DNA from: Candidatus Rubrivivax defluviihabitans
GTDB lineage: Bacteria > Pseudomonadota > Gammaproteobacteria > Burkholderiales > Burkholderiaceae_C
Direction: 5' to 3'
Assembly: GCA_016709385.1 (NCBI GenBank)
Contig: JADJMW010000025.1
Location: forward strand, 62,001 to 126,000
Length of the DNA stretch: 64,000 bases
Shown: piece by piece, positions 8,202 to 17,210 of the stretch
How positions within the stretch are numbered: position 1 is the stretch's first letter
Layout: each line of letters starts with the position of its first letter
Position numbers and translations under genes: made by a program
The notes under the pieces: generated by a model
What the model was told of the DNA's origin: nothing
Database searches by the model: none
Seen by the model: only the letters and a program-made list of their open reading frames with translations

Positions 8202-9010
8202 CCGCCTTCGTCGACTTTCGCAACGTCTGGCTCGCCTACAACGACGAGCTGCTCGCCGCGGGCGCCTTCGCGGTGGAAGACATCTCGCTGCAGATGGGCG
8301 AGGGTGAATTCATCGCCATCGTCGGCCCCTCGGGCTGCGGCAAGTCCACCTTCATGAAGCTGACCACGGGGCTGAAGATGCCCAGCAAGGGCACGATCCA
8401 CATCGGTGGCGCGCCGGTGACGGGGCCGCTGAAGATCAGCGGCATGGCCTTCCAGGCGCCCAGCCTGCTGCCTTGGCGCACCACGCTCGACAACGTGCTG
8501 CTGCCGCTGGAGATCGTGGAACCCTACCGCTCCAATTTCAAGACCCGGCGCAAGGATTACGAGGCCAAGGCGCGCGAGCTGCTCAGGAGCGTGGGCCTGG
8601 CCGGCTACGAGGAGCAGTTTCCGTGGCAGCTGTCGGGCGGCATGCAGCAGCGCGCCAGCATCTGCCGCGCGCTGGTGCACGAGCCGAAGATGCTGCTGCT
8701 GGACGAGCCCTTCGGCGCGCTGGACGCCTTCACGCGCGAAGAACTGTGGTGCATCCTGCGCGACCTGCAGGCGGCGCAGAAGTTCAACGTCATCCTGGTC
8801 ACGCACGACCTGCGCGAGAGCGTCTTCCTGGCCGACACCGTGTACGTGATGAGCAAGAGCCCGGGCCGCTTCGTCGTCACGCGGCAAATCGACCTGCCGC
8901 GCCCGCGCGACCTGGAGATCACCTACACGCCGCAGTTCACCGATATCGTTCACGAGCTGCGCGGGCATATCGGCGCCATGCGGAAAACCGGCGTGGCGGT
9001 GCCGCAATGA
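8198..9010 (+). CDS. ABC transporter ATP-binding protein, SsuB/TauB type
   Basis: The 270-residue ATPase has Walker A GPSGCGKST, signature LSGGMQQR, Walker B MLLLDEPFGALD, a Q-loop near AFQAPSLLPW and an H-loop in VTHDLRES. The family pairs with NMT1/SsuA-type binding proteins, which fits the gene at 5639. The start overlaps the hydrolase stop and the stop overlaps the permease start (ATGA each time), giving a tightly coupled transcript. The imported solute is probably a small nitrogenous compound; this is inferred from the purine genes upstream. Confidence 0.93.
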   Translation: MTAFVDFRNVWLAYNDELLAAGAFAVEDISLQMGEGEFIAIVGPSGCGKSTFMKLTTGLKMPSKGTIHIGGAPVTGPLKISGMAFQAPSLLPWRTTLDNVLLPLEIVEPYRSNFKTRRKDYEAKARELLRSVGLAGYEEQFPWQLSGGMQQRASICRALVHEPKMLLLDEPFGALDAFTREELWCILRDLQAAQKFNVILVTHDLRESVFLADTVYVMSKSPGRFVVTRQIDLPRPRDLEITYTPQFTDIVHELRGHIGAMRKTGVAVPQ

Positions 9011-9777
9011 AGATCACGAGAAACATGGAACGCTGGTCGCCGCTGGTCGTGCTGGCCGCGGTGCTGCTGCTCTGGCAGGCGGTGGTGGTGCTGTTCGACA
9101 TTCCGGAATTCATCTTTCCGAGCCCGCTGCAGATCACACAGCAGTTCGGCGAATTCAGCGGGCCGCTGCTGGAGGCGGCGTGGAAGACCTTCTGGGTCAC
9201 GATGCTTGGCTTTGCGCTCAGCATCGTGGTCGGCGTGCTGCTGGGCTTCCTGATCGGCAGTTCGCGCCTGGCCTATACCGCGCTGTACCCGCTGATGGTG
9301 GCCTTCAACGCCGTGCCCAAGGCGGCGGTGGTGCCGATCCTGGTGGTGTGGTTCGGCATCGGCCTCGGGCCCGGCGTGCTGACCGCGTTTCTGATTTCCT
9401 TCTTCCCGATCACGGTGAATATCGCCACCGGGCTGGCGACACTGGAGCCGGAACTGGAGGACGTGCTGCGCGTGCTGGGCGCGCGGCGTTGGGACGTGCT
9501 CGTCAAGGTGGGCTTGCCGCGTTCGATGCCCTTCTTCTACGGCTCGCTGAAGATCGCCATCACGCTGGCCTTCGTGGGGACCGTGCTGGCCGAGATGACG
9601 GCCGGCGACTCGGGCATCGGCTACCTGATGCAGACCGCCGGCAGCCAGCAGCGCATGCCGCTGGCCTTTGCCGGGCTGGTGACCATCGGTGCCATGGCCA
9701 TGGCCATGTACGAGCTGTTCTCGTGGATCGAGAAGCGCACCACGGGCTGGGCGCACCGCGGCTCGCAGGGCCATTGA
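9007..9777 (+). CDS. ABC transporter permease, SsuC/TauC type
   Basis: A 256-residue inner-membrane permease with about six hydrophobic segments. The cytoplasmic EAA loop is visible in LEDVLRVLGARRWDVLVKVG. The first membrane helix is WSPLVVLAAVLLLWQAVVVL. Its start overlaps the ATPase stop by ATGA. With the binding protein at 5639 and the ATPase at 8198 it completes an importer. No further transporter gene follows; the next gene is ureD. Confidence 0.92.
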   Translation: MKITRNMERWSPLVVLAAVLLLWQAVVVLFDIPEFIFPSPLQITQQFGEFSGPLLEAAWKTFWVTMLGFALSIVVGVLLGFLIGSSRLAYTALYPLMVAFNAVPKAAVVPILVVWFGIGLGPGVLTAFLISFFPITVNIATGLATLEPELEDVLRVLGARRWDVLVKVGLPRSMPFFYGSLKIAITLAFVGTVLAEMTAGDSGIGYLMQTAGSQQRMPLAFAGLVTIGAMAMAMYELFSWIEKRTTGWAHRGSQGH

Positions 9778-9813
9778 TGCGGGCGCGCCGCGAATGACCG
9801 AAGAGCCGCCCGC

Positions 9814-10644
9814 TTGAGCTGGCACGGCCGGCTCGCGCTGCACTACCGGCGCGAAGGCGGGCGCACCACCGCGCTGGACCGCCACCACGGCCCGCTGCGC
9901 GTGCTGCAGCGCCTGTACCCGGAAGGCCCGGGCATCTGCCACCACGTGCTGGTGCACCCGCCGGGCGGCATGGTCGGCGGCGACCGGCTGGAGATCGAGG
10001 CCACGCTGGAGGCGGGTGCGCATGCGCTCGTCACCACGCCCAGCGCCACGCGCTACTACCGCAGCACCGGTGCGCCGGCCAGCCAGCAGGCGCTGCTGCG
10101 TGTGGCCGCCGGGGCGCGGCTGGAGTGGCTGCCGCTGGAGACGCTGGCCTACCGCGGCTGCCACGCGCACAACGGCGTGCAACTGCATCTGGCGCCGGGC
10201 GCCGAGGCCATGGGCTGGGACGTGCTCGCTCTCGGTCTGCCCGCCGCCGGCCGGCCCTTCGACAGCGGCCGCTTCCACCAGCACCTGGAGCTGTCGGGCG
10301 TGTGGCTGGAGCGCGGCACGATCGACGCCACCGACCGCTTGCTGCTCGACAGCCCGCTCGGACTGGCCGGCCACCGCGTGCTGGCCACGATGTGGTGGGC
10401 CGAGGGCGACGCCCTGGCGCCGGCGCGCCGGCAGGCCTTGCTGGACAGCGCTCGCGAGGTGCTGGCCGCCGGCCCGCTGCACCGTACCGCGGGCGCCACG
10501 GCGCCGCAGCCGCGGGTGGTGGTGGTGCGCCTGCTGACGCACGGCGTGGAGCCCGTCCTGCACTGCCTGATGGCGGTGCGCGCGGCCTGGCGGCGGCAGG
10601 CCTGGGCGCTGGCCCCCAATCCGCCCCGCATCTGGCGGTTTTGA
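9814..10644 (+). CDS. ureD: Urease accessory protein UreD, without urease genes nearby
   Basis: The 276-residue product matches UreD/UreH, which with UreF and UreG delivers nickel to apo-urease. The family opening is present as LALHYRREGGRTTALDRHHG, followed by PEGPGICHHVLVHPPGGMVGGD in two conserved blocks. The best start is TTG at 9814; no in-frame ATG or GTG lies between the upstream permease and the homologous region. An ATG at 9794 is out of frame. Normally ureD heads ureDABCEFG, but here gspA follows 32 bases later. Urease structural genes must lie elsewhere or be absent. Confidence 0.88.
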   Translation: MSWHGRLALHYRREGGRTTALDRHHGPLRVLQRLYPEGPGICHHVLVHPPGGMVGGDRLEIEATLEAGAHALVTTPSATRYYRSTGAPASQQALLRVAAGARLEWLPLETLAYRGCHAHNGVQLHLAPGAEAMGWDVLALGLPAAGRPFDSGRFHQHLELSGVWLERGTIDATDRLLLDSPLGLAGHRVLATMWWAEGDALAPARRQALLDSAREVLAAGPLHRTAGATAPQPRVVVVRLLTHGVEPVLHCLMAVRAAWRRQAWALAPNPPRIWRF

Positions 10645-10676
10645 GGTCGCCAGCCGGCACTCGCTAGCATCGCTTC

Positions 10677-12404
10677 ATGTACGTGCCTTTCTTTGGCCTG
10701 GACCGGGAGCCCTTCTCGATCGCCCCCGACCCGCGCTTTCTCTTCATGAGCGAGCGCCACCGCGAGGCACTGGCCCATTTGCTTTACGGCGTGGGCGGCG
10801 GCGGCGGCTTCGTGCTGCTCACGGGCGAGATCGGCGCCGGCAAGACCACCGTCTGCCGCTGTTTCCTGGAGCAGATCCCGCCGCATTGCGCGGTGGCGTA
10901 TATCTTCAATCCGCGGCTCACGGTGGCCGAGCTGCTGCAGACGGTGTGCGACGAGTTCGGCATCGCCGTGCCGCCGCGCTCGCCGGGCGAGACCGGTGTC
11001 AAGGCGGCCGTCGACGCGCTGAATGCCTTTCTGCTGCGCGCCCACGCCGAGGGCCGCAGCGCCGTGCTCGTCATCGACGAGGCGCAAAGCCTGGCGCCCG
11101 AGGTGCTGGAGCAGTTGCGCCTGCTCACCAACCTGGAGACGGCCGAACGCAAGCTGCTGCAGATCATCCTCATCGGCCAGCCCGAGCTGCGCGAGATGCT
11201 GGCCCGCCCCGACATGGAGCAGCTGGCGCAGCGCGTGATCGCGCGCTATCACCTGGGGCCGCTGTCGCGCGAGGAGACCGAGCCGTATATCCGCCACCGG
11301 CTGGCGGTGGCCGGGGCGCAGGCGCGCATGCCCTTCGAACCGGCCGCGCTGGCCAGCATCCATCGGCTCACGGGCGGCGTGCCGCGGCGCATCAACCTGC
11401 TGGCCGACCGCGCCCTGCTCGGTGCCTATGCCCAGCAGCGCGCCCAGGTCGACAAGCGCACGGTGGAGCAGGCCGCGCGCGAGGTCTTCGCCCGGCCGGC
11501 GGACGGTGCCGGGCCTCTTCGCTCGCCCCGGTCCGGCGCGGCGCTGGCCGGGGCCGCCCTGGTGGGCTTGGCGCTGGCTGGCGCGCTGTGGGCATGGTGG
11601 CTGCAGCGGCCACCGGCGCCCGCGCCCCTGGCCGCCGCGCCAGCCGCATCCTCACCCGCCGCGGTGGCGGCCTCCCCGCCCGCGCCGCCCGCTGCATCGT
11701 CGGCCGACGGGGTGGTGGCCATCGCTTCCGCGTCCCTGGCCGGTGGTCCGGCCGCCGCGGCCGCACGACCGGCGGACGAGGCGAATCCGCCTGCGGCCGA
11801 GGCCGATGCACCGGCTTCGGCCGACCCGGCCGCCGTGCTGGCCGCCGCTCACACCGAGGTGGGCATCGCCTGGCGCGAGCTGGCGCTGCGCTGGAACGTC
11901 GCCATCGGCGAGGGTGACGCCTGCGTTGCGGCAGCCCAGGCGCGCCTGAGATGCCTGCCGCGCACCGGCGGGGGGCTGCCCGTCGTGCGCCAGCTCGACC
12001 GCCCCGGCATCGTGGCGCTGCGCGCCGGCAACGGGCGCCCGGGGTGGGCGTTGCTGGTGGCTCTGCGCGAGGACGAGGTCACGCTGCAGGCCGGTGCGCA
12101 GCGCTTCCGGCTCACGCTGCCTGCGCTGGCGACGGTCTGGCGCGGCGAATTCGCCACCTTCTGGCGCGCGCCGGCCGGCTGGCGCGAGGGCGCCAACGCC
12201 GCGGCCGACCCCGCCCTGCGCAACTGGGTGGCACAACAGCTCGATGCGGCCGGCGTGGCGGCCGGTGCGCCGCTGCCGGAACGCGTGCGCGCATTCCAGC
12301 TCGGGCACGGCCTGCCGCCAGACGGCGTGGCCGGGCCGCTGACCCTGATGCTGCTCAACCGCAGCGCGGGTGTCGACGAACCGACCCTGGCTGGGGGGCG
12401 CTGA
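10677..12404 (+). CDS. gspA: GspA/ExeA-type ATPase of type II secretion
   Basis: The 575-residue protein has an AAA/ExeA ATPase domain (Walker A GEIGAGKTT at 50-58, Walker B LVIDE at 131-135), one membrane helix at about 288-309, a long Ala/Pro-rich periplasmic linker, and a C-terminal peptidoglycan-binding domain (VRAFQLGHGLPPDGVAGPLT). GspA with GspB inserts or assembles the GspD secretin through the peptidoglycan. gspB follows four bases later. The main gsp cluster lies some 42 kb away at 54.8 kb. The high Ala/Pro content of the linker is common in this family. Confidence 0.93.
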   Translation: MYVPFFGLDREPFSIAPDPRFLFMSERHREALAHLLYGVGGGGGFVLLTGEIGAGKTTVCRCFLEQIPPHCAVAYIFNPRLTVAELLQTVCDEFGIAVPPRSPGETGVKAAVDALNAFLLRAHAEGRSAVLVIDEAQSLAPEVLEQLRLLTNLETAERKLLQIILIGQPELREMLARPDMEQLAQRVIARYHLGPLSREETEPYIRHRLAVAGAQARMPFEPAALASIHRLTGGVPRRINLLADRALLGAYAQQRAQVDKRTVEQAAREVFARPADGAGPLRSPRSGAALAGAALVGLALAGALWAWWLQRPPAPAPLAAAPAASSPAAVAASPPAPPAASSADGVVAIASASLAGGPAAAAARPADEANPPAAEADAPASADPAAVLAAAHTEVGIAWRELALRWNVAIGEGDACVAAAQARLRCLPRTGGGLPVVRQLDRPGIVALRAGNGRPGWALLVALREDEVTLQAGAQRFRLTLPALATVWRGEFATFWRAPAGWREGANAAADPALRNWVAQQLDAAGVAAGAPLPERVRAFQLGHGLPPDGVAGPLTLMLLNRSAGVDEPTLAGGR

Positions 12405-12408
12405 AGCC

Positions 12409-13101
12409 ATGTCCTACATCCTCGATGCCCTGCGCCGCGCCGAGAGCGAGCGCGACCGGGGCCGGGTGCCGGGTTTGAATGCGCAGCCGGCACCAGGGCC
12501 GACCACGGCGACGCCCACGCGGCCGACCGCGTGGGTACCAGCACTGGTGCTCGGCCTGGGTCTGCTGCTGCTGGCCGCACTGGCGTGGTGGGCGTGGCCG
12601 CGCGGCACGGTGCCGACGCCCGCGCCGGTGCCGGCGAACACTGGCGCCGCGGTCCCTGACGCCATGGCATCCGCTGTCCCAGCGGCCGTCGTCACCTTGC
12701 CTGCACCCGCCGCGACTGCGCCAGGACCCGTTGCGACGCCTGAGCCGCTGCCGCTGCCGGTGGTGGTGTCGGCCCCACCGCCGCCGCCGCCACTGCCGTT
12801 GCCTTCGCCACGGTCGGCAACCCTCCCATCACCCGCTACATCGACGCCGGCGGCCGAGCCGACCAGCGGTCCGCGAACCGTGAGGCTGGCCGACCTGACG
12901 GCCCAGCAGCGCCGCGACTGGCCGCCGCTGACGCTGGGCGGCGCGGTCCATTCCGACAACCCGGCCAGCCGTTTCATCATCGTCAACGGCCAGCTCGTGC
13001 GCGAGGGTGAAGAGGCGGCGCCGGGTGTCACGGTCGAGCGCATCGACGCGCGCGCTGCCATCCTGCGCTGGCGCGACCTGCGCGTGGAATTGCCGTTCTA
13101 G
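12409..13101 (+). CDS. gspB: GspB-type secretin assembly protein
   Basis: A 230-residue bitopic membrane protein that opens with the family motif MSYILDALRRAESER. A membrane helix lies around residues 46-63 (LVLGLGLLLLAALAWWAW), then a Pro/Ala-rich linker, then the conserved C-terminal GspB domain (RRDWPPLTLGGAVHSDNP and FIIVNGQLVREGEE). It acts with GspA in secretin assembly. The ATG at 12409 was chosen over an upstream in-frame ATG inside gspA because it begins the family motif. Confidence 0.92.
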   Translation: MSYILDALRRAESERDRGRVPGLNAQPAPGPTTATPTRPTAWVPALVLGLGLLLLAALAWWAWPRGTVPTPAPVPANTGAAVPDAMASAVPAAVVTLPAPAATAPGPVATPEPLPLPVVVSAPPPPPPLPLPSPRSATLPSPATSTPAAEPTSGPRTVRLADLTAQQRRDWPPLTLGGAVHSDNPASRFIIVNGQLVREGEEAAPGVTVERIDARAAILRWRDLRVELPF

Positions 13102-13177
13102 GGTGACTTGTCGGGGCGAACGAGGCCGCCATCGTGCGGTGTTGCGGCGATACTCCGGGCCGACACTTGGGCAGGCG

Positions 13178-14389
13178 ATGACGGCAATGTTCTGGACTTC
13201 CGGACCGCGGGCGCGGCCCAGCACCTGGCGCGGCGGGCTTGCCGGCCTGATGTTCTGTCTGGCCTGGCTGTCGGCTCCGCCCGCACTGGCCGCTGAAACC
13301 TTCGTCGTCAGCCCCGAGGGGTCGCCGCTGAGCCTGCAGGCGGCGCTGGCCCAGGCGCAGGACGGCGACACCGTGGAGCTGCTCCCCGGCGAGTACCGCG
13401 ATGCCTTCGCCGTGTTGGAGAACCGGCGCCTGACGATTCGTGGCGTGGGCAAGGCACCCTTGATCCAGGGCGGGGGCCAGCCCTCGGGCAGGCACAAGTC
13501 GATGTGGCTGGTGCGCGGCGGCGAGGTCACGCTGGAGAACCTCGAATTCCGCGGCATGCGCGCCGCCGACGGCGAAGGCGCGGCGGTGCGCCTGCAGGGC
13601 GGCCGCCTGACCGTGCGGCGCTGCCAGTTCTTCGACAACGAATACAGCGTGGCCGCCAGCAACGACGAGGCGGCCGAGCTGACCATCGAGAACAGCGTGC
13701 TCGGCATGGCACCCAAGGTCGTGGGTGGGCTGCACCATCTGCTCAACGTGGGCCGCATCGCCAGGCTCACGGTCAGCGGCAGCCGCTTCCAGCAAGGCTT
13801 CGAGGGACACATGATCAAGTCGCGGGCGCGCGAAAGCACCATCGCCTACAACTTCATCCACGACGGCCAGCGCGGCGGCGCTTCCTATGAGATCGAGCTG
13901 CCTGCCGGCGGCGTGGCCACGATCATCGGCAACGTCATCGGCCAGGGCTCCGAGAGCCAGAACCGCGTCGTCGTCGCCTACGGCACCGATCGCCAGCCCT
14001 GGGACCGAAACGTGCTGCGCGTCTCGCACAACACCTTCGTCAACTACAAGTGGACGCCAGCCTGGTTCCTGCGCGTCTTCGACGAGGGCATGAGCCCCGC
14101 GCCGGAAGTGGTGGCGGTGAACAACCTGCTCGTCGGGCCCGGCGTATTCTGGCTCGGGGCGCCGGGTCACTTCGCCGGCAACCGACCGGCCACGCTGGGC
14201 ATGCTGCGCGACGCCGAGACCTATGCCTTCGAGCTGGCGCCCGGTTCGGTGTGGCGCGGCAGCGGCGTCGATCCCCGGGCCGTGGCCGGGCACGACCTGG
14301 CGCCGAAAGCCGAGTTCGAATGGCCCGTGGGCACGCGAGCGCTGCCCGCCGACACCACGAGCTGGTCACCGGGCGCGTTCCAGAAATAG
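13178..14389 (+). CDS. Exported right-handed beta-helix repeat protein
   Basis: This 403-residue protein has a signal peptide (LAGLMFCLAWLSAPPALAAE) and a parallel beta-helix body of the pectate-lyase/NosD-like kind. Helix rungs are visible in LRGVGKAPL-like turns, LTVRRCQFFDNEYSVAAS, LTVSGSRFQQGF, IAYNFIHDG and LRVSHNTFVNY. The enzymatic or binding role is unknown. Carbohydrate lyase activity is possible, and it could be a T2SS substrate given gspAB just upstream, but that is speculation. The ATG at 13178 was chosen; 13187 is an alternative. Confidence 0.8.
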   Translation: MTAMFWTSGPRARPSTWRGGLAGLMFCLAWLSAPPALAAETFVVSPEGSPLSLQAALAQAQDGDTVELLPGEYRDAFAVLENRRLTIRGVGKAPLIQGGGQPSGRHKSMWLVRGGEVTLENLEFRGMRAADGEGAAVRLQGGRLTVRRCQFFDNEYSVAASNDEAAELTIENSVLGMAPKVVGGLHHLLNVGRIARLTVSGSRFQQGFEGHMIKSRARESTIAYNFIHDGQRGGASYEIELPAGGVATIIGNVIGQGSESQNRVVVAYGTDRQPWDRNVLRVSHNTFVNYKWTPAWFLRVFDEGMSPAPEVVAVNNLLVGPGVFWLGAPGHFAGNRPATLGMLRDAETYAFELAPGSVWRGSGVDPRAVAGHDLAPKAEFEWPVGTRALPADTTSWSPGAFQK

Positions 14390-14434
14390 CGCCCGGTTAG
14401 CATGACGGTTCCGCCACCCTGCGCGAGCCTGTCC

Positions 14435-15598
14435 ATGGATCCCGAGCCGGTTCACCCCGAGACCCTTGCCGCCCAGGCGCTGGGCTGGATCGACGAGCAC
14501 ACGCGCGCCATCACGCCGCCGATCCACGTTTCCTCGACCTACCTGCGCGATCCCGACAACCGGTACCGCTCGGGCCGCATCTACGCCCGCGCCGACAACC
14601 CGGCTTTCGACCAGGCCGAGGCCGTGCTGTGTGCGCTGGAAGGCGGCGCGCAGGCCCTGCTGTTCGCCAGCGGCATGGCCGCGGCCACGGCGGTCTTCCA
14701 GGCGCTGGCGCCGGGCGACCACGTGCTGGCGCCGAAGGTCATGTACTGGTCGCTGCGCAACTGGTTGACGAGTTTCGCCGTGCGCTGGGGGCTGCAGGTC
14801 GAATTGATCGACATGCACGACCCCGCCGTGGTGCAGGCCGCGGTGCGGCCGGGGCAGACCGCGTTGGTGTGGATCGAGACCCCGGCCAACCCGCTGTGGA
14901 CGGTGACCGACATCGCCGCCACGGCGCAGGTCGCGCATGCCGCCGGTGCGCTGCTGGCGGTGGATTCCACCGTCGCCACGCCGGTGCTGACGCGGCCGCT
15001 GGCGCTGGGCGCCGACATCGTGATGCACGCCGCCACCAAATACCTGAACGGCCATTCCGACCTGATTGCCGGTGCGCTGGTGGTGCGCCAGGATGGTGAA
15101 GTCTGGCAGCGCGTGCGCAAGGTGCGCGCGCAAGTGGGCGGCACGCTGGGCTCGTTCGAGTCCTGGCTGCTGTTGCGCGGCATGCGCACGCTGCACCTGC
15201 GCGTGCGCGCGGCCTGTGCGTCGGCGCAACGCATCGCCGAACATTTTGCGCAGCATCCGCATGTGGCCGAGGTGCTCTACCCCGGCCTGCCGGGTTTTCC
15301 CGGGCACGACATCGCCAAGGCTCAGATGCAAGGCGGCTGCGGCGGCATGCTGTCGATCCGCGTCGCCGCGGGCCGACACGGCGGCGAGGCCGCGGCCATC
15401 GCCACCGCCGCGCACGTGGCCCTATGGAAGCGGGCCACCTCGCTGGGCGGCACCGAGAGCCTGGTCGAGCACCGTGCCAGCGTCGAAGGCCCCGGCACGC
15501 CCGCGCCGCCCGACCTGCTGCGACTGTCGGTGGGCATCGAGCACGTGGACGACCTGATCGACGATCTGGAGCACGCGCTGCGCCAGGCGCACGGCTGA
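14435..15598 (+). CDS. metC: Cystathionine beta-lyase-type PLP enzyme
   Basis: A 387-residue member of the Cys/Met metabolism PLP-dependent enzymes. The PLP lysine lies in HAATKYLNGHSD, the phosphate-binding loop is FASGMAAATA, and the C-terminal arginine region is TSLGGTESLVEHRAS. The family includes cystathionine beta-lyase (MetC), gamma-synthase and methionine gamma-lyase; sequence alone does not fix the reaction, and MetC is the best guess. The ATG at 14435 gives the expected N-terminus; an in-frame ATG at 14402 would add 11 residues. It is monocistronic as far as visible. Confidence 0.85.
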   Translation: MDPEPVHPETLAAQALGWIDEHTRAITPPIHVSSTYLRDPDNRYRSGRIYARADNPAFDQAEAVLCALEGGAQALLFASGMAAATAVFQALAPGDHVLAPKVMYWSLRNWLTSFAVRWGLQVELIDMHDPAVVQAAVRPGQTALVWIETPANPLWTVTDIAATAQVAHAAGALLAVDSTVATPVLTRPLALGADIVMHAATKYLNGHSDLIAGALVVRQDGEVWQRVRKVRAQVGGTLGSFESWLLLRGMRTLHLRVRAACASAQRIAEHFAQHPHVAEVLYPGLPGFPGHDIAKAQMQGGCGGMLSIRVAAGRHGGEAAAIATAAHVALWKRATSLGGTESLVEHRASVEGPGTPAPPDLLRLSVGIEHVDDLIDDLEHALRQAHG

Positions 15599-15685
15599 GC
15601 CCGTGCGGACCGCCTGAGGCCGCATGGATCGGCGTTGCGGCGCCGCGCGTTGACCGGTCGTTGAAACTCGTGCATGATCATCGAC

Positions 15686-15698
15686 GTAACAAAATTAC
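15686..15698. promoter_or_regulatory. HexR-like operator before zwf
   Basis: GTAACAAAATTAC has perfect GTAA/TTAC arms around five bases and lies 26 bases before the zwf ATG at 15725. It resembles the proteobacterial HexR consensus, TGTARTWWWAYTACA. A hexR gene follows zwf. The site would overlap an in-frame start at 15674, supporting the downstream start. Confidence 0.65.
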
Positions 15699-15724
15699 AT
15701 CGCCCGCTGCCGGGCTCGTGCCCC

Positions 15725-17170
15725 ATGTCTTTCGACCTCGTTCTCTTCGGTGGCACCGGCGACCTGACCTGGCGCAAGATCATGCCGGCGCTGTTGCAGG
15801 CCTTCCGGCACTGCAAGCTGCCACCCGGTGGCCGCGTCCTGGCGGTGGCGCGCGACGAGCGCAGCGACGACGAATACCGCGCCTTCATCAAGGAACGCTT
15901 CGCCGCGGTGGAGGCCAGCAAGCGGCCCAGCGACGAGGAATTCGCGCGTTTCGCCGAGATGCTGCACTACCGTCGCATGGACCTCTCGCAGCCCGAGCAC
16001 TATGCCGGCCTGAAGGCCTGGGTCGACGAGCGCGGCGCCGACACCGTGGTGCTCTTCCTGGCGACCAGCCCCTATCTCTTTCCGGTCATCTGCGAGCAAC
16101 TCGGCGCGGCCGGCCTGAACGGCCCGAACGCGCGCGTGGTGCTGGAAAAGCCGCTCGGCCACGACCTGAAGAGCGCGCAGACCATCAACCGCGTGGTGGC
16201 CTCGGCCTTCCGCGAGGAACAGGCGCTGCGCATCGACCACTACCTGGGCAAGCCGGCGGTGCAGAACGTGATGGCGCTGCGCTTCGGCAATGCCCTCTTC
16301 GAGCCGCTGTGGCGGCGCGAGAGCATCGCCAATATCCAGATCACGCTGGCCGAGGACATCGGCGTCGGCACGCGCGGCGACTTCTACGACAAGACCGGCG
16401 CGCTGCGCGACATGATCCAGAACCACGCGCTGCAGTTGCTGACCATGATCGCGATGGAGCCGCCGCCCAGCGGCGACGCCGACGCCATCCGCGACGAGAA
16501 GCTCAAGGTGCTGAAGTCGCTCAAGCCGTTCACGCCCGAGAGCGTGGCGCGCGACGTCGTGCGCGGCCAGTACAAGGCCGGCAGCGTGGGTGGCCAGCCC
16601 GTGCCGGGCTACCTGGACGAGGTGAAGGTGCCCGTCGGCAGCCGCTGCGAGACCTTCGTGGCGCTGCGCACCGAAGTGCAGAACTGGCGCTGGGCCGGCG
16701 TGCCGTTCTACCTGCGCACCGGCAAGCGGCTGGCCGAGCGTGATTCGCACATCGTGGTCAATTTCCGCGACGTGCCGCACCCCATCTTTCCGGGCACGCG
16801 GCAGGCCAACAAGCTGGTCATCAAGCTGCAGCCCGAGGACGGGCTGGAGCTGCACCTGCTGGCGGTGAAGGGCAGCGGCGGCAACGAACTGCTGTCGCCG
16901 GTGTCGCTGGACCTGGACTTCGACCGCGCCTTCCCGAGCGAACGCGTCGGCGGCTACGAACGTCTGCTGCTCGACGCGCTGGCCGGGCGGCTGAACCTGT
17001 TCGTGCGCAGCGACGAGCAGGAGCAGGCCTGGCGCTGGGTGGAACCGGTGCTGCAGGCCTGGGCCAGCGACCCCACCGGCCCTCGCCCCTACAGCGCCGG
17101 CGGCTGGGGGCCGGCGGCGGCCAGCGCCATGGTCGCGCGCGACGGCTGCACCTGGGCCGAGGAACAGTGA
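15725..17170 (+). CDS. zwf: Glucose-6-phosphate 1-dehydrogenase
   Basis: The 481-residue enzyme oxidises glucose 6-phosphate to 6-phosphogluconolactone with NAD(P). The dinucleotide loop is GGTGDLTWRKI instead of the common GASGDLxxRK. The substrate/catalytic motif RIDHYLGK is intact, and DMIQNHALQLL and YLRTGKRL are present. The ATG at 15725 matches the family N-terminus (MSFDLVLFGGTGDL). It is followed after 40 bases by hexR and preceded by a HexR-like operator, so Entner-Doudoroff sugar acids probably control it through HexR. Confidence 0.96.
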   Translation: MSFDLVLFGGTGDLTWRKIMPALLQAFRHCKLPPGGRVLAVARDERSDDEYRAFIKERFAAVEASKRPSDEEFARFAEMLHYRRMDLSQPEHYAGLKAWVDERGADTVVLFLATSPYLFPVICEQLGAAGLNGPNARVVLEKPLGHDLKSAQTINRVVASAFREEQALRIDHYLGKPAVQNVMALRFGNALFEPLWRRESIANIQITLAEDIGVGTRGDFYDKTGALRDMIQNHALQLLTMIAMEPPPSGDADAIRDEKLKVLKSLKPFTPESVARDVVRGQYKAGSVGGQPVPGYLDEVKVPVGSRCETFVALRTEVQNWRWAGVPFYLRTGKRLAERDSHIVVNFRDVPHPIFPGTRQANKLVIKLQPEDGLELHLLAVKGSGGNELLSPVSLDLDFDRAFPSERVGGYERLLLDALAGRLNLFVRSDEQEQAWRWVEPVLQAWASDPTGPRPYSAGGWGPAAASAMVARDGCTWAEEQ

Positions 17171-17210
17171 GGATGCCCCGAACCGGCAAAGGGGCTGCGC
17201 GGCGTTGACC

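Noticed and set aside
17205..17210. TTG start for hexR at 17205
   Set aside because: It adds only two residues before the ATG at 17211, which matches the usual start.
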